From: Lutibacter sp. Hel_I_33_5
GTDB taxonomy: Bacteria; Bacteroidota; Bacteroidia; Flavobacteriales; Flavobacteriaceae
DNA: 64,000 bases
Assembly (NCBI RefSeq): GCF_007827455.1
Contig: NZ_VISM01000001.1
Coordinates: forward strand, 3,037,421 to 3,101,420
Direction: 5' to 3'
The position numbers were made by a program, and so were the translations under genes. The notes under the pieces are model-generated. The model saw nothing but the letters and a program-made list of their open reading frames with translations. It ran no database searches and had not been told where the DNA came from. Positions 1 through 8,375 of the stretch are shown piece after piece. Each line of letters begins with the position of its first letter. Positions within the stretch are counted from its first letter, which is position 1.

Positions 1-1182
1 AATTACAATTTTATCGCCTTCTTTTGGCGTGTCTTTTAATGCTTGTTCTGCTTTTCCGTATCCAATACCTCCAGCTTGCATAATCACTTTATCGTACCCT
101 AACTTTCTTGGATTAGAATCGCTTGATGCCGAATTTTCTTCATGCTCAAAAGTTAATACAGATCCTGTAATTAAAGGTTGTCCAAATTTGTTACCAAAAT
201 CCGAAGCACCGTTTGAAGCTTTTATTAAAATATCCATTGGTGTTTGGTACAACCAATCTCTAGCTTCAAATTTTTGTTCCCAAGGTCTGTTTTCTTCTAA
301 TCGTGAATATGAAGTCATATAAACTGCTGTTCCTGCTAAAGGTAAAGAACCTTTTCCGCCAGCAAGTCGATCTCTAATTTCTCCTCCAGATCCTGTGGCA
401 GCACCGTTAAAAGGTTCGACCGTAGTAGGGAAATTGTGCGTTTCTGCTTTTAATGAAATTACAGAATTATAATCTTCGGTTTGATAATAGTCTGGTTTGT
501 CTGCCGTTTTAGGAGCAAACTGTTCCACTTTTGGGCCTTTTATAAACGCCACATTATCTTTGTATGCAGAAACAATATCGTTAGGAAATTGTTTCGACGT
601 TTCTTTTATCATTTTAAATAGGGAAGTGGGTTGCTCTTCGCCATCGATAACAAAAGTTCCATTAAATATTTTATGTCTACAGTGTTCTGAGTTAACTTGA
701 CTAAATCCAAATACCTCAGAGTCTGTTAGTTTTCTTCCTATTTTTGTAGCAACACTTTCTAGGTACTCAACTTCTTCATCACTTAATGATAAACCTTCTT
801 GTTTATTATATGTAGCAATATCATCAATATCTAAAATAGGTTCTGGCTGAATATCAATCGCAAATGATTCTTGATGAAGTCCATTAAATTTTTCAGAAAT
901 CATCGGATCAAAATCAGAAAAATCTTCTGTCGTTGCTTCAAACTCTTCAATTCTAATGATATCAGAAATTCCCATGTTTTGAGTAATTTCTACTGCATTA
1001 GTACTCCAAGGCGTAATCATTGCTGCTCTTGGTCCAATAAAAAAAGCGTCTAAAGACGCTGCGTTTATTTTTGGTTGATCGCCAAAAAGCCAATTTAATT
1101 TTGAAATAGTGTCTGCTGTTAATTCTTTTGTTGCTTGAACAGCAAATATTGTACTGTTTTGGTTTCCGAAGAAGTGAATCAT
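1..1182 (-). CDS. purL: Phosphoribosylformylglycinamidine synthase, N-terminal part (cut by window edge)
   Basis: This frame begins with ATG at 1182 and stays open to base 1, giving the first 394 residues of a large PurL. The enzyme converts FGAR to FGAM with glutamine and ATP in purine synthesis, in the cytoplasm. The translation starts MIHFFGNQNST and contains the family signatures FSQVNSEHCRHKIFNG, KAETHNFPTTVEPFNGAATG and GGEIRDRLAGGKGS, which are the ATP/FGAR-binding segments of the synthase domain. The N-terminal PurS-like region is present, so this is the single-chain type (usually about 1200 residues); the glutaminase part lies outside the window. A terminator separates it from the upstream methyltransferase gene, and a TAAATTTG element about 30 bases before the ATG suggests its own promoter. 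Identification is firm. Confidence 0.95.
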   Translation of the reverse strand, partial: MIHFFGNQNSTIFAVQATKELTADTISKLNWLFGDQPKINAASLDAFFIGPRAAMITPWSTNAVEITQNMGISDIIRIEEFEATTEDFSDFDPMISEKFNGLHQESFAIDIQPEPILDIDDIATYNKQEGLSLSDEEVEYLESVATKIGRKLTDSEVFGFSQVNSEHCRHKIFNGTFVIDGEEQPTSLFKMIKETSKQFPNDIVSAYKDNVAFIKGPKVEQFAPKTADKPDYYQTEDYNSVISLKAETHNFPTTVEPFNGAATGSGGEIRDRLAGGKGSLPLAGTAVYMTSYSRLEENRPWEQKFEARDWLYQTPMDILIKASNGASDFGNKFGQPLITGSVLTFEHEENSASSDSNPRKLGYDKVIMQAGGIGYGKAEQALKDTPKEGDKIVI

Positions 1183-1213
1183 GCTCTTTTAGTTTGCGTG
1201 TTGTTTAAAGATG

Positions 1214-1221
1214 CAAATTTA
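1214..1221 (-). promoter_or_regulatory. Bacteroidota -7 element upstream of purL
   Basis: On the minus strand this reads TAAATTTG, a full match to TAnnTTTG, ending about 30 bases before the purL ATG. No clear TTTG (-33) partner is visible at the expected distance, so only half of the promoter is supported. Confidence 0.45.
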
Positions 1222-1290
1222 CTTTTTTTCATTCTAAAATAGATGAATTATTACTGGTAAATTTTAGAGTTATTCACGTGTTTATTAACC

Positions 1291-1318
1291 AAAAAAAAAC
1301 GATTCTTAAAGAATCGTT
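1291..1318 (-). terminator. Rho-independent terminator after the rRNA methyltransferase gene
   Basis: On the minus strand AACGATTCTT pairs with AAGAATCGTT and is followed by a run of nine T. It starts 13 bases beyond the methyltransferase stop codon and isolates that gene from purL. Confidence 0.8.
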
Positions 1319-1330
1319 AGTTGAATTAAT

Positions 1331-2542
1331 TTATTTCTTTTCTATGAGCGCCATATAAAATCCGTCAAAACCAGAAATGTGAGACAGTACTTTTTTATCG
1401 GATACAAAAGAAAACTCTTTTCCTGCTTCAGAAGCTAAGAACTCTTCCACTTGTAATTGGTTCTCAGATGGCAAAACAGAACAGGTTGCGTATACTAGTT
1501 TTCCGCCTGGTTTTACCATTTTTGAATAGCTCTGTAAAATTTCTTGTTGTATTTTTTTAATGTTATCGATAAATTCTGGTTGTAATTTCCATTTAGAATC
1601 TGGATTTCTACGAATAACACCTAAACCAGAACACGGAGCATCAATTAAAACTCTATCAGCTTTTCCGTGTAATTTTTTGATTGGTTTTGTAGAATCAATC
1701 ACACGCATATCAATATTATGCGCTTTATTTCTTTTTGCTCTTACTTTTAATTTACGCAATTTACTTTCGTAAATATCCATCGCAATAACTTGCCCTTTAT
1801 TTTCCATTAAAGCTGAAAGATGTAATGTTTTTCCTCCCGCACCAGCACAGGTATCTACAACTTTCATTCCTGGTTTTACGTCTAAATAAGCTGCAACAAG
1901 TTGCGATGAAGCATCTTGAACTTCAAAAAAACCGTTATGAAATGCTTCTGTTCTAAAAACATTGGCTCTCTCTTCTAAAATTAATGCATCTGGATGATTT
2001 GGAACTGGTAATGTATTTACATTCTCAGTTTTTAATTTCTTTTGAAGGAGTTCTCTACTGATATTTAATGTATTAGTTCTTAGAATTACACTAGCTTGTT
2101 TGTTTAAAGCGGCTATTTCTTTTGTCCAAATATCTTCACCTAATTCTGAAACACATAACTCATCCATCCAATCTGGAATAGATTCTCTATATTTTCTAGT
2201 TTTAGAAAGTTCAGCAAAACGACCTTTAATTCTTCTTTCTGGAACATCACCAATCTGATTCCAATCGGGTAGGGCAATACCTCTTAAAATACACCATACA
2301 GAAAATAAGCGCCAAATATTATCTCTATCATAAGGTGCTTTTACTTCTGCAATTTCTGCGTATAACCTATTCCAACGAACAATTTCGTAAATAGTTTCTG
2401 CCACAAACTTTCTGTCTCTGCTTCCCCAGCGTTTATCTCTTTTTAACGCTTTTTCTACTGCCTTATCTGCATAAACTCCTTCATTAAAAATATCTCGGAT
2501 ACTATCTATTACTGCAAAAGTTAAGTTTCTATGTAATCTCAT
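1331..2542 (-). CDS. RsmB/NOP family RNA (cytosine-5) methyltransferase
   Basis: The 403-residue product is a SAM-dependent m5C methyltransferase of the NOL1/NOP2/Sun family, expected to act on rRNA in the cytoplasm. The N-terminal ~120 residues look like the NusB-like RNA-binding domain seen in RsmB. The Rossmann part shows a SAM-binding VDTCAGAGGKTLHL, then DAPCSGLGVIRRNPD with the release cysteine, and YATCSVLPSEN with the catalytic cysteine, so both active-site cysteines are present. Length fits the family. The gene is monocistronic: a TAGCTTTG promoter element lies just upstream and a strong terminator just downstream. Whether the target is C967 of 16S rRNA, as for E. coli RsmB, cannot be decided here. 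Confidence 0.88.
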   Translation of the reverse strand: MRLHRNLTFAVIDSIRDIFNEGVYADKAVEKALKRDKRWGSRDRKFVAETIYEIVRWNRLYAEIAEVKAPYDRDNIWRLFSVWCILRGIALPDWNQIGDVPERRIKGRFAELSKTRKYRESIPDWMDELCVSELGEDIWTKEIAALNKQASVILRTNTLNISRELLQKKLKTENVNTLPVPNHPDALILEERANVFRTEAFHNGFFEVQDASSQLVAAYLDVKPGMKVVDTCAGAGGKTLHLSALMENKGQVIAMDIYESKLRKLKVRAKRNKAHNIDMRVIDSTKPIKKLHGKADRVLIDAPCSGLGVIRRNPDSKWKLQPEFIDNIKKIQQEILQSYSKMVKPGGKLVYATCSVLPSENQLQVEEFLASEAGKEFSFVSDKKVLSHISGFDGFYMALIEKK

Positions 2543-2564
2543 TCGTTTGTTTTCTTACAAAGTG

Positions 2565-2572
2565 CAAAGCTA
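2565..2572 (-). promoter_or_regulatory. Promoter -7 element of the methyltransferase gene
   Basis: The minus strand reads TAGCTTTG, matching TAnnTTTG, about 22 bases before the ATG. A CTTTT tract about 19 bases further upstream may serve as a weak -33 element. Confidence 0.5.
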
Positions 2573-2597
2573 CGAATATATGTGAGTTGTAAAAGGA

Positions 2598-5500
2598 TTA
2601 ATTTTTCTTTGTAAAGTCTTTAAAAATAACCTTTCTCCGTTTTTCAACAACATAGAAGGAAATATAAACGCCATCTTGAGAATTTTTGAGTTTCATTGGG
2701 ATGTTATTTCTTGAGATTTTAAAACGTTCTCCTAAGATTTGTTCGTCCATAGTGACCGTATAATCTCCAAAAGGTAAATAGAATTCGAATCGTCCTTTCT
2801 TGTTTGTAAGTGTGCTATAAGCGTTGGTGTTTTTTATTGCGGTAATTTTTATTCTTGATAAATCGATAGCTGCTTTATCGGCTACCGCAATTTTCTGACG
2901 GTCTAAAATGACGTCTCCATAAACTTTAACACCTCTTACAAAGGGAATGTGAGTTATTCCGTCATCAATAATAAAAATTGAATCTTTTACATTCGGAAAC
3001 CACCCATTTAGTTTTTCTAATGAAAATGTTTCTAGCTTGTATTTATTTTTCTGAAGATTTTTAACGATTGCTTCTCCATTAGCATCCGTTAGTACTTCAT
3101 TTTTATTCAATTTAACAACAACATTTTCTAAAGCACTTTCGTTAGCATCTTTTATACTATTTCCATTAATATCAAGAAAAGCAACTATTTTTTTAGTGGC
3201 ATTTACTTTTTTAGCAAAAGGAATCGGAATTCCGAAATCTTTTCTTAGGCTAAAATTCAAATTAAAATTACTGTTTATTATTGGCCCCGAAGTACCGAAG
3301 GTGTTATTGTTTTGTTGATCTACATTGTCGAAAACAGAACTGAAATCTGATGAGCTAAATGTATAATTTGCACTTAAACCAAAACGCCAACCTGTATCTG
3401 TAAAGTAATAGACATTAGGAAATATTCCTGCGGTATGATTATTAAATACGTTATTAAAACTATAGATAAGATTAGATTCTAAGACTAATCTTCTATTAGG
3501 AAATTGATATTGATTTTGCAACGAAAGTCGTATAGATTGAGGCGTTAAAAAGTCGTTTGTACTTGCTTGTGAAGTAATGGAAGAAAAAGAACCTAGACTA
3601 TATAAAGCATTAAAGTTCCAGGTTTTATATCTAATTAAGCCTGTAACTTGTAAGTTAAAATAGTCTTTTGCATCTATAATATCTTTTGCTCTAGCATACC
3701 CAACTCTTGTAAAAACAGAGGCTAAAAAGTTATTCAAGAAATTAAATTTAGAGTATCTAAAGGTTGCTCCTCTGTTTAATAATGAATTATTGGGTATATT
3801 TCTATTTTCGTAATATAAACCTGTTTGATAGGAGCCACTATCATTTTTTGTAGAAAATACAAGGTTAGAGAATACTAAATCTTGTTTATATAATTGATTA
3901 TTATTGATATCGTATGACGTTAAATCTTGATAGTTTGTAGATAAAAACGAACTCCAATTATTGTTAATTTTATACTGTACTCTATTGTTTGCAACAAATC
4001 TTTCAAAATTTGAAAAACTAAAGTTTTTATCATTTACTCTAAAACTTGTATTTACTTTTAATCTCTTTTTTAGAAAGGAGGCATTATAACTACCGCCAAA
4101 CATAAAGCCTTTTCTAGTTTCTGAAGTGTTTAAAATTTCTTTATTAGAAAATACAGTATTAATATTAATACCATGCTTGTTAAATATTTTTGCGTTCGCA
4201 CTTAAAGAAGCAATGGTTATGTTTCTATTTGAAATATTATTTATATTTCTACCAACACTTGCGGTAATTTCATAGCCATTATAAGGTCTAAATCGATACC
4301 AACCACCAAAAGTTCTATTGTTTTTAGAATCAAAAAATCCATTTGAGTTTACAAAAAATGCACCAGCTGCATGTTTTTCAGAAAATAAATAGGACGCTTT
4401 TACACCTGTACCAGCATTGGCAATTCCAATTAAATTTCCGCTTACTTGCCCAACTTCAATGCTCTTTTTTTCATCAAAATAACCAACATACCACGGCATG
4501 TTATTAAAAACATTGTTGGTGAAAAAAGCATTACTATAATTTATTTGAGTAGAGTAAATAATATTAGCTTTGGAATTAAGCTGTTTAAAGCCTCGTAAAC
4601 TTAATGCAAGAAAAGAACGATCATCTAGAACGTTTTGTGCGTTTAATTCTACTGTTAATGGTAAATAAGGGTATCCGTAAGGATTAGCCTCTAATTCATT
4701 AGGCAGTTTTACAAAATTTAATTTTGTTCTTTTCCTTGAAAAATTACTTTCAAATTTTGGTTCACTACTATTAATAATCAACGAATGTGTTTTTCGCTTC
4801 TTATTTTTATTTGGTAAATAGGTGTTTAAAGAAATTCGTTTATGGTTTCTTTTTAGCAAATTATTAATATTAGCAACATAACTAAACTCTTTTTGAGCTC
4901 TTGGTTCTAAACTAATTGTTGTATTAATGTTCTTTAAACGATTAAATAAAGTATCCGTAAGAAATAAGTCTTTTTTAGGAATGTTAAAGTTGATAAACAA
5001 ATCTTGATTGTTGTTTCCAGTATTTATTACAGAAAAGTCAAATCGTTTCGTTGTTTCACCATTTTTAAAATAAATATTTGTGTTATTTGGAGCGCTTAAT
5101 GCCCAAGAAATTCTTTTTTTAGTTTTTAAAGAAAAGAAATTATTTGCTAATTGCTGGTCTTCTTCACCAACTAAAAAGGTATTAACTATTATTTCTGTAT
5201 TTCCATTAATTAATTTTCTTGGGCTTATAATTATCGGTACATATAAGGTATCGTTAGCTTTTACAGTATATGTTTTTGTGGCATCATCAATTCGTGTCCA
5301 GCCACCAGGATAAATTAAATCTGTTTTAAAACGTATTTCTTTTTTACCAATATTTACAATATGCAAAACGTTAGAAACTACTTCTCCAGGTTTTAAATTA
5401 ATAATTTTTCTAGCATACTTTGTCAGTAAATTTCCGCTTCTTAAAAACTCATTATCTTCATCTTCTTCGATAAAATTCCTTTTCCCAGGAGCAACTAAAG

Positions 5501-6854
5501 TTTTAGAAATACTTTGTGTTATGGTGTCTTTTGGAATTATTGATTCACTTATTTGTTTTTTTTCTTCTGCTTTATTTACGATATCTTCTAAAATTGTAAA
5601 ATCACCTTCTTTTGAGTTGATTTTCTTCTCTTCTTTATTGGTTGGAGTGGTAGTAACTATTTCAGGTAATTCAGCAACTGTCTTCTTTTGTGGTGCGCTA
5701 ACTATTGTAGATTCATTTTCTTTTGAGTTAATTTTCTCCGTTTCTTTTTTTGTTGGCGTAGTAGTAACTATTTCAGGTAATTCAGCAACTGTCTTCTTTT
5801 GTGGTGCGCTAACTATTGTAGATTCATTTTCTTTTGAGTTAATTTTCTCCGTTTCTTTTTTGGTTGGAGTGGTAGTAACTATTTCTGGTGATTCAGCAAT
5901 AGTCTTTTTTTGAGGTGCATTTATTATTGTAGATTCATTTTCTTTTGAGTTAATTTTCTCCGTTTCTTTTTTGGTTGGAGTGGTAGTAACTATTTCTGTT
6001 GATTCAGCAATAGTCTTTTTTTGAGGTGCATTTACTATTGTAGATTCACTTCCTTTTGAGTTAATTTTCTCCGTTTCTTTATTGGTTGGATTGTTAACAG
6101 CTACTTCTGACGATTCAGCAAGTATCTTCTTTTTATTCAGTACAACTTCTTGAGCTGGATTAATATCTTCTTTAATTACTATTTTGCTTTTTGCATTTTC
6201 TTTTTTCTTCAGAACAGTTTTTTCAAGAGCTTTTGTTATTTCTTTTGTTGCTGATGCAATTGATTCTTTTTTCTCTTTTACTTCAGTATTAGGACTTTCT
6301 GATGTTGTCTTTTTCTGATTTAATGCAACTTCCTCTTTTGATTCTGTTACACTATTTTTTTCAATAGAAGGATCTTCTTTAAGATGTATGATTTCTTTTA
6401 AAGTAATTGGATCGATTATTTTTTTTGGTGGAGGTTTTACTTCAGTAAAAACTACTTCTTTATTTTCGTCTTTAATTTTTTGCTTAACGTTCTTTGCAAG
6501 TCGCTCTAGTTCTAAATTATTTTTAAGTGTTTTTAAAGAGTCTAATTTCTTTTTTCTTTGAAGTAAAGCATAACGTTTTTGTTTAAGCTTATCTAAATCT
6601 CTTGCTTTTTTTTCTGCAATTCTAATTTTCCTAGCCTCTTGTCTTACCTTTAATCGTGCTTTTTTAATAGAATCTTTTTTTCTTTTTTGGGCAATTTTTG
6701 CAGCTCTTATTTTTTTTAATATAGTAGCTCTAGATTCTTTTTTTACAGGAATTGTATCGTTTTCTTGAGAAAAACTTGATTGCGAGCATAGAAGAGCACA
6801 AATGAATAAAAGTTTATAAAGAAATTTTAATAAAGAAGAATTATTGGTTTTCAA
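2598..6854 (-). CDS. Usher-like outer-membrane beta-barrel protein with long Lys/Glu-rich periplasmic arm
   Basis: I do not recognise a named family for this 1418-residue protein. Visible parts: a signal peptide ending around FSQ (residues 1-29); a Lys/Glu-rich, probably helical and extended segment to about 440 carrying ~37-residue tandem repeats; two Ig-like, NEW3-type beta domains (about 460-690, for example LKPGEVVSNVLHIVNIG); a long stretch of alternating aromatic/polar strands typical of an outer-membrane barrel (about 700-1200); and two C-terminal carboxypeptidase-regulatory/SdrD-B-like domains (FLDINGNSIKDANES, then TNKKGRFEFYLPFGDYTV). The plan of periplasmic beta domains, a barrel and small C-terminal beta domains, together with a PapD-like chaperone and two subunit-like proteins in the same operon, suggests an usher-like secretion and assembly pore. 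That role is inference from context. It starts 4 bases after the upstream gene. It could instead be an anchoring or sensing porin. Confidence 0.6.
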   Translation of the reverse strand: MKTNNSSLLKFLYKLLFICALLCSQSSFSQENDTIPVKKESRATILKKIRAAKIAQKRKKDSIKKARLKVRQEARKIRIAEKKARDLDKLKQKRYALLQRKKKLDSLKTLKNNLELERLAKNVKQKIKDENKEVVFTEVKPPPKKIIDPITLKEIIHLKEDPSIEKNSVTESKEEVALNQKKTTSESPNTEVKEKKESIASATKEITKALEKTVLKKKENAKSKIVIKEDINPAQEVVLNKKKILAESSEVAVNNPTNKETEKINSKGSESTIVNAPQKKTIAESTEIVTTTPTKKETEKINSKENESTIINAPQKKTIAESPEIVTTTPTKKETEKINSKENESTIVSAPQKKTVAELPEIVTTTPTKKETEKINSKENESTIVSAPQKKTVAELPEIVTTTPTNKEEKKINSKEGDFTILEDIVNKAEEKKQISESIIPKDTITQSISKTLVAPGKRNFIEEDEDNEFLRSGNLLTKYARKIINLKPGEVVSNVLHIVNIGKKEIRFKTDLIYPGGWTRIDDATKTYTVKANDTLYVPIIISPRKLINGNTEIIVNTFLVGEEDQQLANNFFSLKTKKRISWALSAPNNTNIYFKNGETTKRFDFSVINTGNNNQDLFINFNIPKKDLFLTDTLFNRLKNINTTISLEPRAQKEFSYVANINNLLKRNHKRISLNTYLPNKNKKRKTHSLIINSSEPKFESNFSRKRTKLNFVKLPNELEANPYGYPYLPLTVELNAQNVLDDRSFLALSLRGFKQLNSKANIIYSTQINYSNAFFTNNVFNNMPWYVGYFDEKKSIEVGQVSGNLIGIANAGTGVKASYLFSEKHAAGAFFVNSNGFFDSKNNRTFGGWYRFRPYNGYEITASVGRNINNISNRNITIASLSANAKIFNKHGININTVFSNKEILNTSETRKGFMFGGSYNASFLKKRLKVNTSFRVNDKNFSFSNFERFVANNRVQYKINNNWSSFLSTNYQDLTSYDINNNQLYKQDLVFSNLVFSTKNDSGSYQTGLYYENRNIPNNSLLNRGATFRYSKFNFLNNFLASVFTRVGYARAKDIIDAKDYFNLQVTGLIRYKTWNFNALYSLGSFSSITSQASTNDFLTPQSIRLSLQNQYQFPNRRLVLESNLIYSFNNVFNNHTAGIFPNVYYFTDTGWRFGLSANYTFSSSDFSSVFDNVDQQNNNTFGTSGPIINSNFNLNFSLRKDFGIPIPFAKKVNATKKIVAFLDINGNSIKDANESALENVVVKLNKNEVLTDANGEAIVKNLQKNKYKLETFSLEKLNGWFPNVKDSIFIIDDGITHIPFVRGVKVYGDVILDRQKIAVADKAAIDLSRIKITAIKNTNAYSTLTNKKGRFEFYLPFGDYTVTMDEQILGERFKISRNNIPMKLKNSQDGVYISFYVVEKRRKVIFKDFTKKN
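5641..6084. repeat. 111-bp in-frame tandem repeats inside the barrel gene
   Basis: GTTGG...GTAGTAAC motifs recur at 5641, 5752, 5863, 5974 and 6085, exactly 111 bases apart, giving four full units and degenerate flanks. Each encodes 37 residues of the type PTKKETEKINSKENESTI followed by an APQKKT...EIVTTT half. The first two units (5641-5862) are nearly identical, which points to recent expansion. The phase is preserved because the unit length is a multiple of three. Confidence 0.9.
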
Positions 6855-6858
6855 ATCT

Positions 6859-7488
6859 TTATAAGTTTTCTGATAATAGGAATCTAATATTTAATTTGAA
6901 TATTCCTGGATTAAAAGAAAAGTCTGGTTTAAACCTAATATCAACATTAAAATTAAACTCATTATAATTTGTTAAATAACTTCCTGCACCATTTATATTA
7001 TCTGTACAGCTTCCGGCTGGAGTAACTGGTAACATCTGTTCTATGATATCTAAAATATCATTTGCATCTGTAAACGATCTATAAATTCCATCTGAAGGTG
7101 ATGTAGTACAAGAATTCCTTACTCTAATTTCTAAAGAATTTATTAAAGGGTTTTGACCATTTCCATTACCATAAGTAGTAATTTCTTCCCATTCTGTAGG
7201 TGGAGTTCCAGCACCAGAATTATTATCAATAAACATACGCAAACTCCAAGAACATAATGGATCTGGTGTGTTTTTATCTTCTACGGTTACTCTAATTCTT
7301 GTAACACTATTAATTGTAATACCAGATTGGTAATTCGTAAAATTATCAAAAACCATTAAAGAGTTTACAGTTGTATCTGGCGTTATAGAAACATCGCCAC
7401 AATGAATTTGAGCATTGCTTGTTGTAGTTGCCCAAAATAACACGACTACTATTAGAAAATTTAATACTTTAGATAGTTTTAAAATCAT
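6859..7488 (-). CDS. Secreted subunit-like protein, paralogue of the upstream 256-residue protein
   Basis: This 209-residue protein has a signal peptide (cleavage near NAQ, about residue 27) and no recognisable enzyme motif. It shares an order of motifs with the neighbouring 256-residue protein: a GDVSIT start, then YQSGIT, a V-rich strand, a W-S-L motif, then GAGSYL and a C-terminal strand PGIFKLNIRFLL near the end. The neighbour has DVSIT, YNAGIT, W-D-L, AGGSYL and PGVYTMYVQYVLL at matching places. The pair therefore looks like minor and major subunits of one secreted structure, handled by the chaperone encoded upstream. A hairpin terminator lies between the two genes, so this one is probably expressed less. 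It sits 4 bases before the barrel gene. Function is inferred only from context. Confidence 0.6.
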   Translation of the reverse strand: MILKLSKVLNFLIVVVLFWATTTSNAQIHCGDVSITPDTTVNSLMVFDNFTNYQSGITINSVTRIRVTVEDKNTPDPLCSWSLRMFIDNNSGAGTPPTEWEEITTYGNGNGQNPLINSLEIRVRNSCTTSPSDGIYRSFTDANDILDIIEQMLPVTPAGSCTDNINGAGSYLTNYNEFNFNVDIRFKPDFSFNPGIFKLNIRFLLSENL

Positions 7489-7495
7489 TCTTATT

Positions 7496-7534
7496 ATAAA
7501 AAGGATGTAACTAAGTAATTAAGTTACATCCTTT
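7496..7534 (-). terminator. Internal (attenuating) terminator between the two subunit genes
   Basis: The minus strand forms a 12-bp stem AAGGATGTAACT / AGTTACATCCTT with an 8-base loop, followed by TTTTT. It lies inside the operon, after the 256-residue gene and before the 209-residue gene, so partial read-through would lower expression of the last two genes. Confidence 0.75.
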
Positions 7535-7556
7535 TTTAATTACATTTTTATTTTTT

Positions 7557-8327
7557 TTATTGGTCTTCTAGTAAAACATATTGTACATACATTGTATATA
7601 CTCCAGGTTCTGCATAGTTACCCGCAGCATTTGCAGTTACAATATCTTCTGCAGCAGCTGTTGTTTGATTAAATGCATTTGGGAATACAGCCGGTAAACT
7701 TGGTAAAATTCTATAATCCATTACATAGTAAAAGTTAGAAGATGTACCAGTTTGGTTTAAATAACTACCACCAGCCATAAAATCTCCAGTACCAGTTGTA
7801 CCATCGTGTCCAGCAATATATTTGTTATTTAAGTCTGGTGCGTTAGAACCACCATCATCATTTACAAATACACTATTAGATCCAGAAGGAGTACTTGCAT
7901 TTGGAAAACGTGCACTATAATCTCTAAAAGGACCAGTACTTGCTCCACCACCAGTATTTGCTTGACTCTGTCTAAGCTCTAATAAACTGATAGGTAAGTC
8001 TGATATAGAATTTGAAGAACTTCCGTAAGATACTTGTTGATCCCAAAATCTATTTCCTCTTTGCGATCTACCTACTGCATATAAATCCCAGTTTACTGTA
8101 GAACTTACTTTTAATATAGTACCACCATGTTGGGTAATACCTGCATTGTACTCATTCACCTCATCAAAAACGAATTCGATTTGATTCGGAGTAGTCATTT
8201 CTAATTGCAACACCGGTTGCATGTCTAATGTGATTGACACATCTTTTTCGTCAATCAATTGTGCGTTGGCAGATGAAAATACACCTACTAGTAGCACTGC
8301 TGTAATTACTAAATTTAGTTTTCTCAT
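7557..8327 (-). CDS. Secreted subunit-like protein (candidate major subunit)
   Basis: The 256-residue product begins with a clear signal peptide, MRKLNLVITAVLLVGVFSSANAQ. The mature part is Gly/Ser/Asn/Thr-rich with few charges and no cysteine, as expected of a beta-sandwich surface subunit. Motifs shared with the downstream paralogue are DVSIT, YNAGIT, a V-x-x-x-x-x-W-D-L strand, AGGSYL and a terminal amphipathic strand PGVYTMYVQYVLL. The W-x-L motif after a beta-rich N-terminus recalls WxL and spore-coat-U/DUF4402-like modules, but the similarity is too weak to assign a family. It is the second gene of the operon, 48 bases after the chaperone gene and followed by a hairpin terminator. That is the expected position for the most abundant subunit. 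The structural role is an inference. Confidence 0.6.
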   Translation of the reverse strand: MRKLNLVITAVLLVGVFSSANAQLIDEKDVSITLDMQPVLQLEMTTPNQIEFVFDEVNEYNAGITQHGGTILKVSSTVNWDLYAVGRSQRGNRFWDQQVSYGSSSNSISDLPISLLELRQSQANTGGGASTGPFRDYSARFPNASTPSGSNSVFVNDDGGSNAPDLNNKYIAGHDGTTGTGDFMAGGSYLNQTGTSSNFYYVMDYRILPSLPAVFPNAFNQTTAAAEDIVTANAAGNYAEPGVYTMYVQYVLLEDQ

Positions 8328-8375
8328 AATAAATAAAATTTAAGGGAGTTTTTGTTAATATTAATTTTTTATAAT

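Noticed and set aside
5521..5913. Plus-strand frame antisense to the barrel gene repeats
   Set aside because: It is the mirror of the 111-bp coding repeats; the minus-strand frame has a signal peptide, domains and operon context.
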